A stretch of 64,000 nt of DNA from Ruminococcaceae bacterium UBA4871 (GCA_002399445.1 DHDR01000010.1:19774-83773); one strand, 5' to 3'; positions 25,594-34,208 are shown, counted from the first letter of the stretch. Translations and numbers: made by a program. Notes: generated from the sequence alone by a model not told the origin.

Positions 25594-26448
25594 TTAAAAG
25601 TGATGGAGTCTATCGCTTAACGCGGCAAATTGTGAAAGCGTCAGCTGTTCAGCCCGCACATTTTCCGCCGCGCCAATTTCTTTTAAGGCAGCCTGCACAG
25701 CGGACTTTGGCAGGGAAAGTCCGGCAGCAACTGCATTTGCGGCGGTTTTACGCCGCTGTCCAAAGGCTGCCCGAATGGTACGGAAAAAGAAGGTTTCCTC
25801 AGAAACTTTTACGGGTGGAACAGACCGGACATGCAGCTGGATAACGGCAGAATCAACTTTCGGACTGGGGAAAAAACTGCCGTGGCCGACGGAGAACAGC
25901 AGCTGCGGTTCTGCGTAATACCAAACTGCGGCGCTTACTGCTCCGCAGGCGCGGGTACCTGGTTTGGCGCACAGTCGTTCAGCAGCTTCTTTCTGCACCA
26001 TTACCGTAATGGATTCTACCGGCAGCTTTTCTTGCAGCAGTTTCATCATGACCGGAGAAGTAATGTAATAGGGCAGATTTGCACAAACAGCAATGTGCAG
26101 ACTGGAAAATTCCTGCTGCAAAAGTTTGGGAAGATTCAGCTTCAGGACATCTCCCAGGATCACATGGACATTGCGGTAGGGACTGAGCGTTTCCTCAAGG
26201 ACCGGAAGAAGACGGTTGTCCAGTTCCACTGCACAAACTTTTTCTGCGCGTGAGGCAAGTTCAGCAGTCAATACACCGATACCAGGCCCAATTTCCAGTA
26301 CACCAACGCCGGGTGCTGCGCCGCAGGCATTTGCCATGCGTGGACAGACCGTAGGGTTAATGAGAAAATTCTGGCCCAACTTTTTGTTAAATGAAAATCC
26401 GTGGCGGAACAGAACTTCCCGTATGGTATTGATGTTTGATAAATCCAT
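25594..26448 (-). CDS. rsmA: 16S rRNA dimethyladenosine transferase
   Basis: 284 residues. It dimethylates two adjacent adenines in helix 45 of 16S rRNA using S-adenosylmethionine. KLGQNFLINP is the family start. VLEIGPGIGVLT binds the methyl donor, and the catalytic motif is ANLPYYITSPVMM. FFPSPKVDSAVIQL and AAFGQRRKT are typical of the C-terminal part. Loss of this enzyme gives kasugamycin resistance in other bacteria (alias ksgA). It lies 77 bases after argS on the same strand. Confidence 0.95.
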   Translation of the reverse strand: MDLSNINTIREVLFRHGFSFNKKLGQNFLINPTVCPRMANACGAAPGVGVLEIGPGIGVLTAELASRAEKVCAVELDNRLLPVLEETLSPYRNVHVILGDVLKLNLPKLLQQEFSSLHIAVCANLPYYITSPVMMKLLQEKLPVESITVMVQKEAAERLCAKPGTRACGAVSAAVWYYAEPQLLFSVGHGSFFPSPKVDSAVIQLHVRSVPPVKVSEETFFFRTIRAAFGQRRKTAANAVAAGLSLPKSAVQAALKEIGAAENVRAEQLTLSQFAALSDRLHHF

Positions 26449-26525
26449 CGTTCCTCCTATAAACGCAGTACAGCATGGTGCTATAAAATTTTGGGCAGGC
26501 GGTTTTGCAACTCCTAATTCTGCTG

Positions 26526-28217
26526 TTACATGGATTCCGGCGCTGTGATTTTCAGCAGGGACAGTACATTGTGCAGAACCGTGCGGACACAGTCACACAA
26601 ATACAGCCGCGCGGCGGCAAGAGAGGAAGCTTCCCCACGGATGTGGCAGGCTGTGTAAAATTTGTGAAACAGAGAAGCCAATGTAAGGGCATAGCGCGTA
26701 ATGCGTGCCGGGTCATAGTTTTTGGCCGCTTCAATCATCTCACCGGTATATTCGGACAGGTGACGAATCAGCTCAAGCTCTTCCGGTGCGGTGAGCAGAG
26801 CTAATTCTTCCTCGGAGCAGTCACGCAGCTCAGTTCCATCAGCAGCAAGTGTCTTAAAGAGACTGCAGATACGTGCATATGCATACTGCACGTAATAGAC
26901 GGGGTTCTGGTTGTCCTGCTGAACCGCAAGATCAAGGTCAAAATCCATTTCGGAATTCGGTTCACGCAGATTGAAAAGAAAACGTGCGGCATCCACCGGC
27001 ACTTCATCCAGCAGTGTTACCAGCGTAATCGCTTTTCCGCTGCGCTTGCTGGCTTTAATGATTTCGCCGCCGCGAACAAGACGGACCATTTGCATCAGTA
27101 AGACATCCAGCTTGGAGGAATCAACGCCAAGTGCCTGCAGGGCCCCTTTCAGCCGCGGCACATAGCCATGGTGATCGGCTCCCAAAACATCAATGGCCTT
27201 GTCAAATTTCCGTACCATCAGTTTATTATAGTGATAAGCGATATCCGGCACCACATAGGTGGGAATTCCGTTTGCACGTACCAAGACAAAATCCTCGGAA
27301 CCATAGGCCTCGCCTTTAAACCAGAGGGCACCGTCCTTTTCATAGGTTGCGCCGTTTGCTTTCAATCGTTCAATTACGCGCTTGACAGCACCGCTCTGGT
27401 GCAGGGTGGATTCGCGGAACCAGTTGTCATATCGAATGCGGTATTTGAGCAAGTCATCCTGCAGTCCCTGAATGTTCAGCGGCAGGGCATAGTCGATCAG
27501 GGCTTTCCGGCGCTCTTCTGGGGAAACGTTCACATATTTATCTCCGTGGAGCTTCGCAAAATTTTTCGCATGTTTAGTGATATCGGCGCCTTTGTAGCCG
27601 TCCTCTGGGAATGGAACGGCTTCTTCGCCTTTATAAATCTGCAGATAGCGTGCTTCCAGAGACAGGCCGAATTTGTTGACCTGATTGCCGGCATCGTTAA
27701 TATAAAATTCCCGCTGTACCTGATAACCTGCAGCATCCAGCACGGAAGCGAGACAGTCACCGATTGCGCCGCCGCGTGCATTGCCAATATGCATTGGACC
27801 GGTTGGGTTTGCAGAGACAAATTCGACCAGCACGCGTTTTCCCCTGCCAAAGTTGCTGCGGCCGTAATTTTTGCCGCTTTGCCGAATATCCCGCAGGACA
27901 GCCCGGTAAAATTCATGGCGGTAGAAAAAGTTCAGAAAGCCCGGCCCGGCGATTTCACACCGGCTGAAAAAGGTACCGTCCAGCGAAAGATTCTGCACAA
28001 TCGCTTCTGCAATTTTCCGCGGGGCCATACGGAATGTGCGGGCGCTGACCATGGCGGCATTGGCAGCCCAGTCGCCGTGGGCGTGGTCGGCGGGGACCTC
28101 CAAGGTAAAATCAGGAAGTTTCCCCGAAGGCAGCGCCTGCAGCTCCTGTGCTTTCGCGGCCGCTTTCAGAATGGCGCAGCGCAGCTGCTCCTTTGCCTGC
28201 TGTACATGTTTTGACAT
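26526..28217 (-). CDS. argS: Arginyl-tRNA synthetase
   Basis: 563 residues. It charges tRNA-Arg with arginine. The N-terminal additional domain (about 1-110) recognises the tRNA D-loop. The class I signature is ANPTGPMHIGNARGGAIGD (HIGH-like). The second signature, IKASKRSGKAITL, is a weak KMSKS equivalent, as is common in ArgRS. The C-terminal helical DALR domain ends at TAPESM. The start at 28217 is preceded by AAGGAGG 12 bases away, inside the end of the DUF1934 gene. Confidence 0.95.
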   Translation of the reverse strand: MSKHVQQAKEQLRCAILKAAAKAQELQALPSGKLPDFTLEVPADHAHGDWAANAAMVSARTFRMAPRKIAEAIVQNLSLDGTFFSRCEIAGPGFLNFFYRHEFYRAVLRDIRQSGKNYGRSNFGRGKRVLVEFVSANPTGPMHIGNARGGAIGDCLASVLDAAGYQVQREFYINDAGNQVNKFGLSLEARYLQIYKGEEAVPFPEDGYKGADITKHAKNFAKLHGDKYVNVSPEERRKALIDYALPLNIQGLQDDLLKYRIRYDNWFRESTLHQSGAVKRVIERLKANGATYEKDGALWFKGEAYGSEDFVLVRANGIPTYVVPDIAYHYNKLMVRKFDKAIDVLGADHHGYVPRLKGALQALGVDSSKLDVLLMQMVRLVRGGEIIKASKRSGKAITLVTLLDEVPVDAARFLFNLREPNSEMDFDLDLAVQQDNQNPVYYVQYAYARICSLFKTLAADGTELRDCSEEELALLTAPEELELIRHLSEYTGEMIEAAKNYDPARITRYALTLASLFHKFYTACHIRGEASSLAAARLYLCDCVRTVLHNVLSLLKITAPESM

Positions 28218-28647
28218 CTTGATGTTCTGCCTCCTTGACGGTAATGCAAAGTTGGTTGACACTGGAAAGATTTGCGTCCAGATCAAGTGTATAGTTGACA
28301 GTCAGCTTACCGCCTTCGTCAGTTAGCTGGTTATCTACTCGGGAAGTGAAGACGCCGAGCATCATCTGGCCGTAGTCGGTGGCATATTGGCACAGGTGCC
28401 GCTTGCCGTTTTCCAGAATCAGCCGTGTGCCGTCGATTCCACCGCGCATGAGTGTGACACAGTGATTTCCTTCAATTTTCAGAATGGAAGTTTGTGACTG
28501 ATTGGTGTCTTCATCGTATTCTTTATAGGAAATGTACCGCTTACCGTTCCGCTTGACGTAAGAACCCCAAGCGGTTACTTCCACTTCACCTGTCTGGTCG
28601 TCAACTGCTTGCCGGCCACATACGGAAATCAGGTAGTTTTCTTCCAT
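28111..28647 (-). CDS. DUF1934 (YwiB-like) beta-barrel protein
   Basis: 178 residues. The first 140 match the DUF1934 family, a small calycin-like barrel of unknown role: ISVCGRQAVDDQTGEVEVTAWGSYVKRNGKRYISYKEY is split here as ISVCGRQAVDDQ and YISYKEYDED, with LSSVNQLCITVKEA closing the barrel. In Bacillus subtilis the homologue ywiB also precedes argS. The frame runs on for about 38 more residues (EHQDVKTCTAGKGA to FGETS) into the argS coding region, a 107-base same-strand overlap. This tail looks like out-of-frame argS rather than conserved protein. Its start overlaps the murI stop by one base. Confidence 0.8.
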   Translation of the reverse strand: MEENYLISVCGRQAVDDQTGEVEVTAWGSYVKRNGKRYISYKEYDEDTNQSQTSILKIEGNHCVTLMRGGIDGTRLILENGKRHLCQYATDYGQMMLGVFTSRVDNQLTDEGGKLTVNYTLDLDANLSSVNQLCITVKEAEHQDVKTCTAGKGAAALRHSESGRESTGAAGAAFGETS

Positions 28648-29471
28648 TAATTAGCTCCTTCGTATTTATCAATATCTACAAGCTGGACGGAACCGTGCAC
28701 ATCTTCCCGCAAAAAAATTCCGGCAATCCGGGAAAAATCATCAATCCGGTCGCTGACATAAAAGGAGCAGCCGCCGGAACTGTTTTCGGCCAGCAGATGG
28801 TTCTTCTTCAGCAGAGTACGGCAATAAGCGGCAGTTTCACGGCCGCTGTCAATCAGACGCACGGATTCACCGACAACTTCGCCGATAATCCGCTTAAGAA
28901 TGGGATAATGCGTGCAGCCGAGAATAACCGTATCCACCTGCGCTTCCCGCAGCGGTGCAAGATAAGTTTCCGCAATTTCTTTCGTAATATCTGGATGGTC
29001 CAACATAAAGCCGGATTCCACGATGGGTACAAAAAGCGGACAGCTCTTTGCAAAAACCTGCAGCTTTTTGGAGATGGTTTGCAGTGCCTGCTGAAAAGAG
29101 CCGCTCCGAATGGTCGCATCTGTTGCAATCACACCAATGCGGCCGTTCCGAGTGGCTTTCGCAGCTGCCTGAGCGGTCGGTTCCAACACACCGGTGAAAG
29201 GTACCGAAAGCTCTTTTGCAAGCAGGGCACCCGCAACGCTGCTTGCAGTACCACAGGCAGAAACAATTGCCTTTACATGCTTGCTCATCAGAAAAGCGGC
29301 ATCCTGCCGGGAATATTGAATAATAATATTCCGGCTGCGGGAGCCATAAGGGACACGCCCGGTATCCCCAAAATAAATAATCTGTTCATCCGGCAAAATG
29401 CGGAGAATTTCCCGCACAGCGGTCAGACCGCCAAGGCCGGAGTCAAATACACCGATAGGCCGATTGTCCAT
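28647..29471 (-). CDS. murI: Glutamate racemase
   Basis: 274 residues. It supplies D-glutamate for peptidoglycan. The first catalytic motif is FDSGLGGLTAV, with YFGDTGRVPYGSR following. The first catalytic Cys lies in VSACGTASS, where most family members read CNT rather than CGT. The second catalytic Cys is in LGCTHYP. Length and both Cys residues fit an active enzyme. It is 55 bases after ddl, so two cell-wall precursor enzymes are co-transcribed. Confidence 0.93.
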   Translation of the reverse strand: MDNRPIGVFDSGLGGLTAVREILRILPDEQIIYFGDTGRVPYGSRSRNIIIQYSRQDAAFLMSKHVKAIVSACGTASSVAGALLAKELSVPFTGVLEPTAQAAAKATRNGRIGVIATDATIRSGSFQQALQTISKKLQVFAKSCPLFVPIVESGFMLDHPDITKEIAETYLAPLREAQVDTVILGCTHYPILKRIIGEVVGESVRLIDSGRETAAYCRTLLKKNHLLAENSSGGCSFYVSDRIDDFSRIAGIFLREDVHGSVQLVDIDKYEGAN

Positions 29472-29526
29472 ATCTTCTGTCCTTCTCCATTAAAAGTTAT
29501 CAATATTCCTGTTTTTAGAATTCTGC

Positions 29527-30603
29527 TCAAATGTAGCGCTTGCGCTCTTCCGCCAGAGAAATCAGCTCATCCAGAAGCTGACCGATTGGTTTCCCGCAGG
29601 CTTCCCAAAGCTTTGGATACATACTGATGGAAGTAAATCCGGGCAGCGTGTTTAACTCATTCAGCAAAATTTCCTTACCATTGCGCACAAAAAAATCCAC
29701 GCGGGCAAGGCCGGTACAGCCCAGAAGCCGATAGGCACGGCAGGCTATGTGCCGCAGCTCTTCCGCCACAGATTCCTCCAGATGTGCAGGAATATAAAGT
29801 GTGCTTGTTCCGTTTTTATATTTGTCATCATAATCATAAAATTCTGCATTGGAACCGATTTCACCAACGATGCTGGCCTGTGGGCATTCATTCCCTAATA
29901 CCGCACATTCGATTTCCTGACCCGTAACGGCTTCTTCTACAATGATTTTGCTGTCCTGCAGGGCCGCCAGTGCTACGGCGGCATCCATTTCCTTTGCACT
30001 TTTCACTTTGGAAATGCCAACACTGGAGCCTGCATTAGCAGGCTTCAAGAAGATGGGCCAGCCAAGGCGCGCGTCAATCTTGCACTGGATTTTTTTGCGG
30101 CCGTCACCGCTGTAATTTTCAGCGAAAAACCAGAGGAAGTGTGCTTGCTTAATATTCCAGCTTGCCAGCAGAGTATGTGTAACAGCTTTGTCCATACAGC
30201 AGGCACTTGCAAGGGTAGGGGAGCCTACATAGGGAATACCGCTCAAATGCAGCAGTCCCTGCATGGTTCCGTCTTCGGCATTTTTTCCGTGCAGGGCGGG
30301 AATGATACAGTCAATGCGGATGCTTTCAAAGCCGTCCGGACTTTCCGCAACAATGCCATGCACAGAGGTATCTGGTGAGAGGAAAGCATGCCGGCATGCG
30401 GCTGTATCGGAGGCCCAGGTACCGGTACGTATGGATTCTGTAGACCCGCTGTAGAGGAACCAGCGGCCGTCTTTTGTGATACCTAACATTAGAATATTGT
30501 ATTTATTTGAATCTAAGTTTTCTGCAATGGCGGCAGCGGAAATGCAGGAAATTTCATGTTCAGAGGAACTTCCGCCAAACAGAATTGCAACTGTTTTTTT
30601 CAT
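29527..30603 (-). CDS. ddl: D-alanine--D-alanine ligase
   Basis: 358 residues. It makes the D-Ala-D-Ala dipeptide for peptidoglycan from D-Ala and ATP. The N-terminal LFGGSSSEHEISCISA and the ATP-grasp motifs FLKPANAGSSVGISKV, ARVDFF and LLNELNTLPGFTSISMYPKL are present. The omega-loop word EFYDYDDKY, with its Tyr, marks a D-Ala ligase rather than a VanA-type D-lactate ligase. GGAGGG precedes ATG. It is first of the minus-strand operon ddl-murI-DUF1934-argS-rsmA, read from its own promoter. Confidence 0.95.
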   Translation of the reverse strand: MKKTVAILFGGSSSEHEISCISAAAIAENLDSNKYNILMLGITKDGRWFLYSGSTESIRTGTWASDTAACRHAFLSPDTSVHGIVAESPDGFESIRIDCIIPALHGKNAEDGTMQGLLHLSGIPYVGSPTLASACCMDKAVTHTLLASWNIKQAHFLWFFAENYSGDGRKKIQCKIDARLGWPIFLKPANAGSSVGISKVKSAKEMDAAVALAALQDSKIIVEEAVTGQEIECAVLGNECPQASIVGEIGSNAEFYDYDDKYKNGTSTLYIPAHLEESVAEELRHIACRAYRLLGCTGLARVDFFVRNGKEILLNELNTLPGFTSISMYPKLWEACGKPIGQLLDELISLAEERKRYI

Positions 30604-30677
30604 ATACTCATCCCTCCATGAAGCAGCACCGCTCTCTGCGGCAGCTGCGTCAATAACAAAACTCTGATATCTGATTT

Positions 30678-30706
30678 ATCATACCACAACCGAAAACCGG
30701 AAGCAA
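30678..30706 (-). promoter_or_regulatory. Promoter of the ddl operon
   Basis: On the minus strand TTGCTT (30706-30701) and TATGAT (30683-30678) have a 17-base spacer. It is divergent from the promoter at 30731. Confidence 0.6.
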
Positions 30707-30730
30707 TGCTATTAGCCTTACAAATGTATG

Positions 30731-30759
30731 GTGACAAATAGCTTTTTATGTAGTATAAT
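30731..30759 (+). promoter_or_regulatory. Promoter of the hypothetical gene at 30827
   Basis: GTGACA 30731-30736 and a perfect TATAAT 30754-30759 have a 17-base spacer. Confidence 0.7.
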
Positions 30760-30826
30760 AATTTTAAAGGACTGAAATGCAGCCGACAAGCTGCAGCGGC
30801 GGATACGTGTTACAGGAGGGATGACC

Positions 30827-31630
30827 TTGGAACAAAAGGCGTTTGAACGGATTATAAAAAGCCTGCAGGCGGTGCTGGAAAAGCAGGGTTATGTGCTGGA
30901 CCAGGACGGCATGCGTAAGGGCGATTCCGGCATGCAGGCTGTCTTTGTTGGAAAAGAAATGGCCTACGGCGTTTTCTATATATCTGGAAACAAACGTTTT
31001 GAATTGCGTTACTGCAGCGTGGAAAACGACGTGCCGGATGAGAAATGGCGTAACCGTTCGGTGCTGCTTTTTGATCCGGAAAATGAGGAAGATGCCAGCA
31101 GCATGACGAACAGTATTATTTCCGATTTCACAGATGAAGTGTCGGAAAAAGATAAGACTGTTGCGGCCTTGCAGATGGTAAGAAAGCACCGCAAAAAGAA
31201 AAACGGAGAGAGTAAAACGGATTCTCTGTTTTTCTTTAACCGTTTGGTCAATGTCTTTCCGGAGATTCGTGAAGAATTAACTGTGGAACGCATCACTTAC
31301 GGACAGATTCGCACAGCGACTTTTGCAAAAGAGAAAGTTCTGCCAAAACTTCATACGCTGTTGCAGGGCGCGCCGAGTGAAGCTGCCGTCAAAAAAATCG
31401 GGGAAATTTTCAGCGAATTATATATGAACGGAGACGTGGATGTGCGTTCAACTATCACGTTTGTTTTACTGAACAATTTGTCTGATGAGGAAACGGAAAA
31501 GATCGTGCCATACTTTACTAAGGATATGAAGACAGGCTGCACTGCGGCCCGCAGCATGCGCGGCAAAAAGTTTAAGCCGGAAAAGCCGAAAAAGCATAAG
31601 CGCATTGTTGCAGAGAGCCTGAATGGGTAA
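30827..31630 (+). CDS. Conserved-looking hypothetical protein
   Basis: 267 residues, soluble, no signal peptide. The N-terminal part (ERIIKSLQAVLEKQGY) and the stretch AVFVGKEMAYGVFYISGNKRFELRY look like a compact alpha/beta domain. The C-terminal 130 residues are helical, with a very basic end (MRGKKFKPEKPKKHKR). No family is recognised. ATG 30821 abuts the Shine-Dalgarno AGGAGGG, so TTG 30827, seven bases after it, is the better start. It has its own promoter and a terminator that overlaps the next promoter. Confidence 0.75.
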   Translation: MEQKAFERIIKSLQAVLEKQGYVLDQDGMRKGDSGMQAVFVGKEMAYGVFYISGNKRFELRYCSVENDVPDEKWRNRSVLLFDPENEEDASSMTNSIISDFTDEVSEKDKTVAALQMVRKHRKKKNGESKTDSLFFFNRLVNVFPEIREELTVERITYGQIRTATFAKEKVLPKLHTLLQGAPSEAAVKKIGEIFSELYMNGDVDVRSTITFVLLNNLSDEETEKIVPYFTKDMKTGCTAARSMRGKKFKPEKPKKHKRIVAESLNG

Positions 31631-31679
31631 TTCATCCAGCGCGGCAGTGGCAGAAGATAAAACTTAATCAACGGCTTTG

Positions 31680-31708
31680 TTGACAGCCTCTTTAGAATAT
31701 GATATAAT
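31680..31708 (+). promoter_or_regulatory. Consensus promoter of rpmG-secE-nusG
   Basis: TTGACA 31680-31685 and TATAAT 31703-31708 with a 17-base spacer are a perfect match to the vegetative consensus. Transcription should start near 31715, inside the left arm of the hairpin at 31712-31733. Confidence 0.85.
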
Positions 31709-31711
31709 GAT

Positions 31712-31739
31712 AATACCTCAATAAAGGGGTATTTTTTTT
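31712..31739 (+). terminator. Terminator overlapping the rpmG transcription start
   Basis: AATACCTC 31712-31719 pairs with GGGGTATT 31726-31733 around AATAAA, and Ts continue to 31739. RNAs arriving from upstream can form the full stem. RNAs starting near 31715 lack part of the left arm. Confidence 0.7.
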
Positions 31740-31810
31740 GCACCCTTTTCAGAGGGAGGCCGGGACACAATCTGTCTCAATATTTTTCCGGAAAAACGGG
31801 AGGTGCCGTC

Positions 31811-31960
31811 ATGAGAGTAAAGGTAGTATTAGCCTGCACAGAATGCCATCAGCGTAACTACAATACAATGAAAAACAAAAAGAACGATCCGGACAGACTT
31901 GAAATGAAAAAGTACTGTAAATTCTGCAAAAAGCATACTTTGCACAGAGAAACCAAGTGA
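31811..31960 (+). CDS. rpmG: 50S ribosomal protein L33
   Basis: 49 residues: starts MRVKVVLACTECHQRNY, ends KKHTLHRETK. Four Cys in two CxxC pairs (CTEC, CKFC) mark the zinc-binding form of L33. It is the first gene of the secE-nusG operon, as in many Firmicutes. The ATG lies about 95 bases after the predicted transcription start. secE follows after 21 bases. Confidence 0.93.
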   Translation: MRVKVVLACTECHQRNYNTMKNKKNDPDRLEMKKYCKFCKKHTLHRETK

Positions 31961-31981
31961 TTCGGACGGAGGGACAGCAAG

Positions 31982-32317
31982 ATGGCTGACAAGAAAAAAA
32001 AGTCCGGCGCAAAATCCGCTCATACGCCGAACAGTGAGAAAGCCGCTAAGAAAGCTGACAAAATGTCCGGTAAAACTGTTGCAACAGCAAAGGGTGTCAA
32101 TAAGGCCGCAAAAGCGGAAAAGAAGTCAAAAAAAATTTCAAGATTCTTTCACGACCTGAAAGTTGAAATTAAAAAAATCGTTTGGCCAACCCCCCACACA
32201 GTGTGGAAAAATGTGGGAATCGTTGTGGCCGTGATTGCAGTTGTAGGTGTGTGTGTGTTTGGCTTGGATGAAGCATTTACACATCTGCTGCACCAGTTTA
32301 TGAATGTCGCAGTTTGA
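31982..32317 (+). CDS. secE: Preprotein translocase subunit SecE
   Basis: 111 residues. A Lys/Ala-rich N-terminal extension of about 50 residues precedes the SecE core FFHDLKVEIKKIVWPTPHTVWKN and a single membrane helix (VGIVVAVIAVVGVCVFGL). It clamps the SecY channel. The extension is longer than in E. coli-like minimal Firmicutes forms (about 60 residues in all). It lies between rpmG and nusG. Confidence 0.93.
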   Translation: MADKKKKSGAKSAHTPNSEKAAKKADKMSGKTVATAKGVNKAAKAEKKSKKISRFFHDLKVEIKKIVWPTPHTVWKNVGIVVAVIAVVGVCVFGLDEAFTHLLHQFMNVAV

Positions 32318-32338
32318 TGAAAGAAGTGAGGTATGACA

Positions 32339-32863
32339 ATGGCTGAAGAAGCACGCTGGTATGTTGTGCATACCTACTCTAGCTATGAAAACAAGGTTGC
32401 CTCAACCTTAATGAAAACGGTTGAAAACCGCAGCATGCAGGACCTCATCCAAGAGGTGTTGGTTCCGACGGAGAAAGTCACAGAAGTAAAGGACAACAAA
32501 ACGCGGGAAGTTGAACGGAAAATTTTTCCCGGTTATGTATTTGTCAAGATGGTGCTGACGAACGAATCCTGGTATGTCGTTCGTAATATCCGCGGGTGCA
32601 CCGGATTTGTCGGCCCGGATAACACGAAGCCGCTGCCGCTGTCCGAAGAAGAAGTGCAGAAGCTGGGTGTTAAGAAAGAAAACGTAGAAGTTTCTTATCA
32701 GGTGGGCGATTCCGTCAATATTGTGGACGGGCCATTTAATGGCTTTGTTGGTACGGTTGAGGCGATTGATCCAGAGAAAGACCGGGTTCGTGTTACCATC
32801 AATATGTTCGGCCGCGAAACTCCGGTGGAACTTGAACTGGATCAGGCGGAAGCGATGGAATGA
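32339..32863 (+). CDS. nusG: Transcription elongation factor NusG
   Basis: 174 residues. The NGN domain starts ARWYVVHTYSSYENKVA and ends near GCTGFVG. The KOW domain is VGDSVNIVDGPFNGFVGTVEAID. It binds RNA polymerase and links it to Rho or the ribosome. An in-frame ATG at 32333 sits only one base after GTGAGG; ATG 32339 is better spaced and gives the usual start. Confidence 0.95.
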   Translation: MAEEARWYVVHTYSSYENKVASTLMKTVENRSMQDLIQEVLVPTEKVTEVKDNKTREVERKIFPGYVFVKMVLTNESWYVVRNIRGCTGFVGPDNTKPLPLSEEEVQKLGVKKENVEVSYQVGDSVNIVDGPFNGFVGTVEAIDPEKDRVRVTINMFGRETPVELELDQAEAME

Positions 32864-33012
32864 ATGCGGATAGCTTTCGTATACGAAACAAAAAAGATAT
32901 TCTGCGGGAAACCGCTGGATAAGGGGGCTGAAGCCCCCGTGGGAGGAATATACCAAATTCTGTTTTGCAGGTATGTTCCGCTTTTACCACAAATTTTGGA
33001 GGTGCAATTACA
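32864..33012 (+). promoter_or_regulatory. Structured leader between nusG and rplK
   Basis: It holds a perfect 14-base palindrome TTTCGTATACGAAA (32875-32888), a GGGGGCT/AGCCCCC hairpin near 32921-32936, and a GGAATATACC/GGTATGTTCC inverted repeat near 32944-32975. None has a T tail. In other bacteria the rplK leader carries the site where L1 represses its own operon. One of these hairpins may serve that role, but no specific L1 motif was proved. Confidence 0.4.
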
Positions 33013-33438
33013 ATGGCTCAGAAGGTTACTGGTTATATTAAGCTCCAGATACCTGCCGGCAAGGCAACCCCGGCACCGCCTGTTGGACCGGCTCTCGGTC
33101 AGCACGGTGTCAATATCATGGCGTTTACAAAAGAATTTAATGAACGCACTAAGAAAGATGCAGGGCTTATTATCCCTGTTATCATTACCGTTTATGCGGA
33201 CCGTTCCTTTACTTTCGTCACGAAGACTCCACCTGCTGCTGTCTTGATTAAAAAGGCCTGCGGTATTGATAAGGCTTCTGGCGAACCGAACAAGAATAAA
33301 GTTGCAAAAATCACCAAGGAACAGATTAAACAAATCGCAGAGCAGAAGATGCCCGACCTGAATGCGGCTACTGTGGAATCTGCTATGAGCATGATTGCCG
33401 GTACTGCCCGCAGCATGGGTATCGAAGTCGCTGACTGA
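33013..33438 (+). CDS. rplK: 50S ribosomal protein L11
   Basis: 141 residues. The N-terminal domain IKLQIPAGKATPAPPVGPALGQ holds the Pro-rich linker and thiostrepton-region contacts. The C-terminal domain (AGTARSMGIEVAD end) binds 23S rRNA. It is part of the GTPase-associated centre. ATG 33013 follows TTGGAGG. rplA follows after 60 bases. Confidence 0.97.
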   Translation: MAQKVTGYIKLQIPAGKATPAPPVGPALGQHGVNIMAFTKEFNERTKKDAGLIIPVIITVYADRSFTFVTKTPPAAVLIKKACGIDKASGEPNKNKVAKITKEQIKQIAEQKMPDLNAATVESAMSMIAGTARSMGIEVAD

Positions 33439-33498
33439 CATTACCCGGGTGGGAGGAACTAATCATCCGTATTTACCACTTTACAGGGAGGATAACCA

Positions 33499-34194
33499 AT
33501 GAAACATGGTAAGAAATACATCGACAGCGAAAAGCTGATTGATCGCTCCAAATTTTATGATCCACAGGAAGCTTTGGATCTTGCCGTGAAAACCGGCACT
33601 GCAAAATTTGATGAAACGGTAGAAACCCATATCAGGCTGGGCGTAGACAGCCGCCATGCGGACCAGCAGGTCCGCGGTGCGCTGGTTCTGCCAAACGGAA
33701 CGGGCAAGAATGTCCGCGTCCTTGCCATCTGCAAAGGCGATGCTGCAAAAGAGGCAAAGGAAGCCGGTGCCGATTTTATCGGTGCAGAGGATATGGCCAA
33801 GAAGATTCAAACGGAAGGCTGGATGGATTTTGACGTTGTGATTACAACACCGGATATGATGGGCGTTGTGGGCCGTTTAGGTAAAATCCTTGGTCCCCGC
33901 GGCTTGATGCCAAACCCGAAAGCCGGCACGGTTACACGTGAAATCGGCAAGGCTATTAAAGAGGCCAAAGCTGGTAAGATAGAATACCGTCTGGATAAAT
34001 CCAATATCATTCATTGTGTTATTGGCCGCGTATCTTTTGGCGCAGAGAAACTCACCGAAAACTTTGATGCTCTGATGGACGCAATTGTGAAAGCAAAGCC
34101 GGCAGCTGCAAAAGGTCAGTATATCCGTTCTTGCGTTATTGCATCCACAATGGGCCCTGGTATCCGTGTGAACCCCAATAAATATGGAGTGTAA
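33499..34194 (+). CDS. rplA: 50S ribosomal protein L1
   Basis: 231 residues. Signatures are RHADQQVRGALVLPNGTGK, LGPRGLMPNPKAGTV and the C-terminal STMGPGIRVN. It forms the L1 stalk and often represses the L11-L1 message. AGGGAGG precedes ATG. Confidence 0.97.
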   Translation: MKHGKKYIDSEKLIDRSKFYDPQEALDLAVKTGTAKFDETVETHIRLGVDSRHADQQVRGALVLPNGTGKNVRVLAICKGDAAKEAKEAGADFIGAEDMAKKIQTEGWMDFDVVITTPDMMGVVGRLGKILGPRGLMPNPKAGTVTREIGKAIKEAKAGKIEYRLDKSNIIHCVIGRVSFGAEKLTENFDALMDAIVKAKPAAAKGQYIRSCVIASTMGPGIRVNPNKYGV

Positions 34195-34208
34195 TTGAAA
34201 ATGGTTGC

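Noticed and set aside
27168..28214. Long open frame (348 codons) antisense to argS
   Set aside because: It lies wholly opposite a clear argS, has no ribosome site, and its product is typical of reverse-complement reading of a coding gene.
28695..29627. 310-codon open frame antisense to murI
   Set aside because: The opposite strand encodes an intact glutamate racemase with both catalytic Cys; the antisense product has no recognisable pattern.
29527..30603. Ddl considered as a VanA-type vancomycin-resistance ligase
   Set aside because: The omega loop has EFYDYDDKY as in D-Ala ligases, and no vanH, vanX or regulator genes are present; the neighbour is murI.
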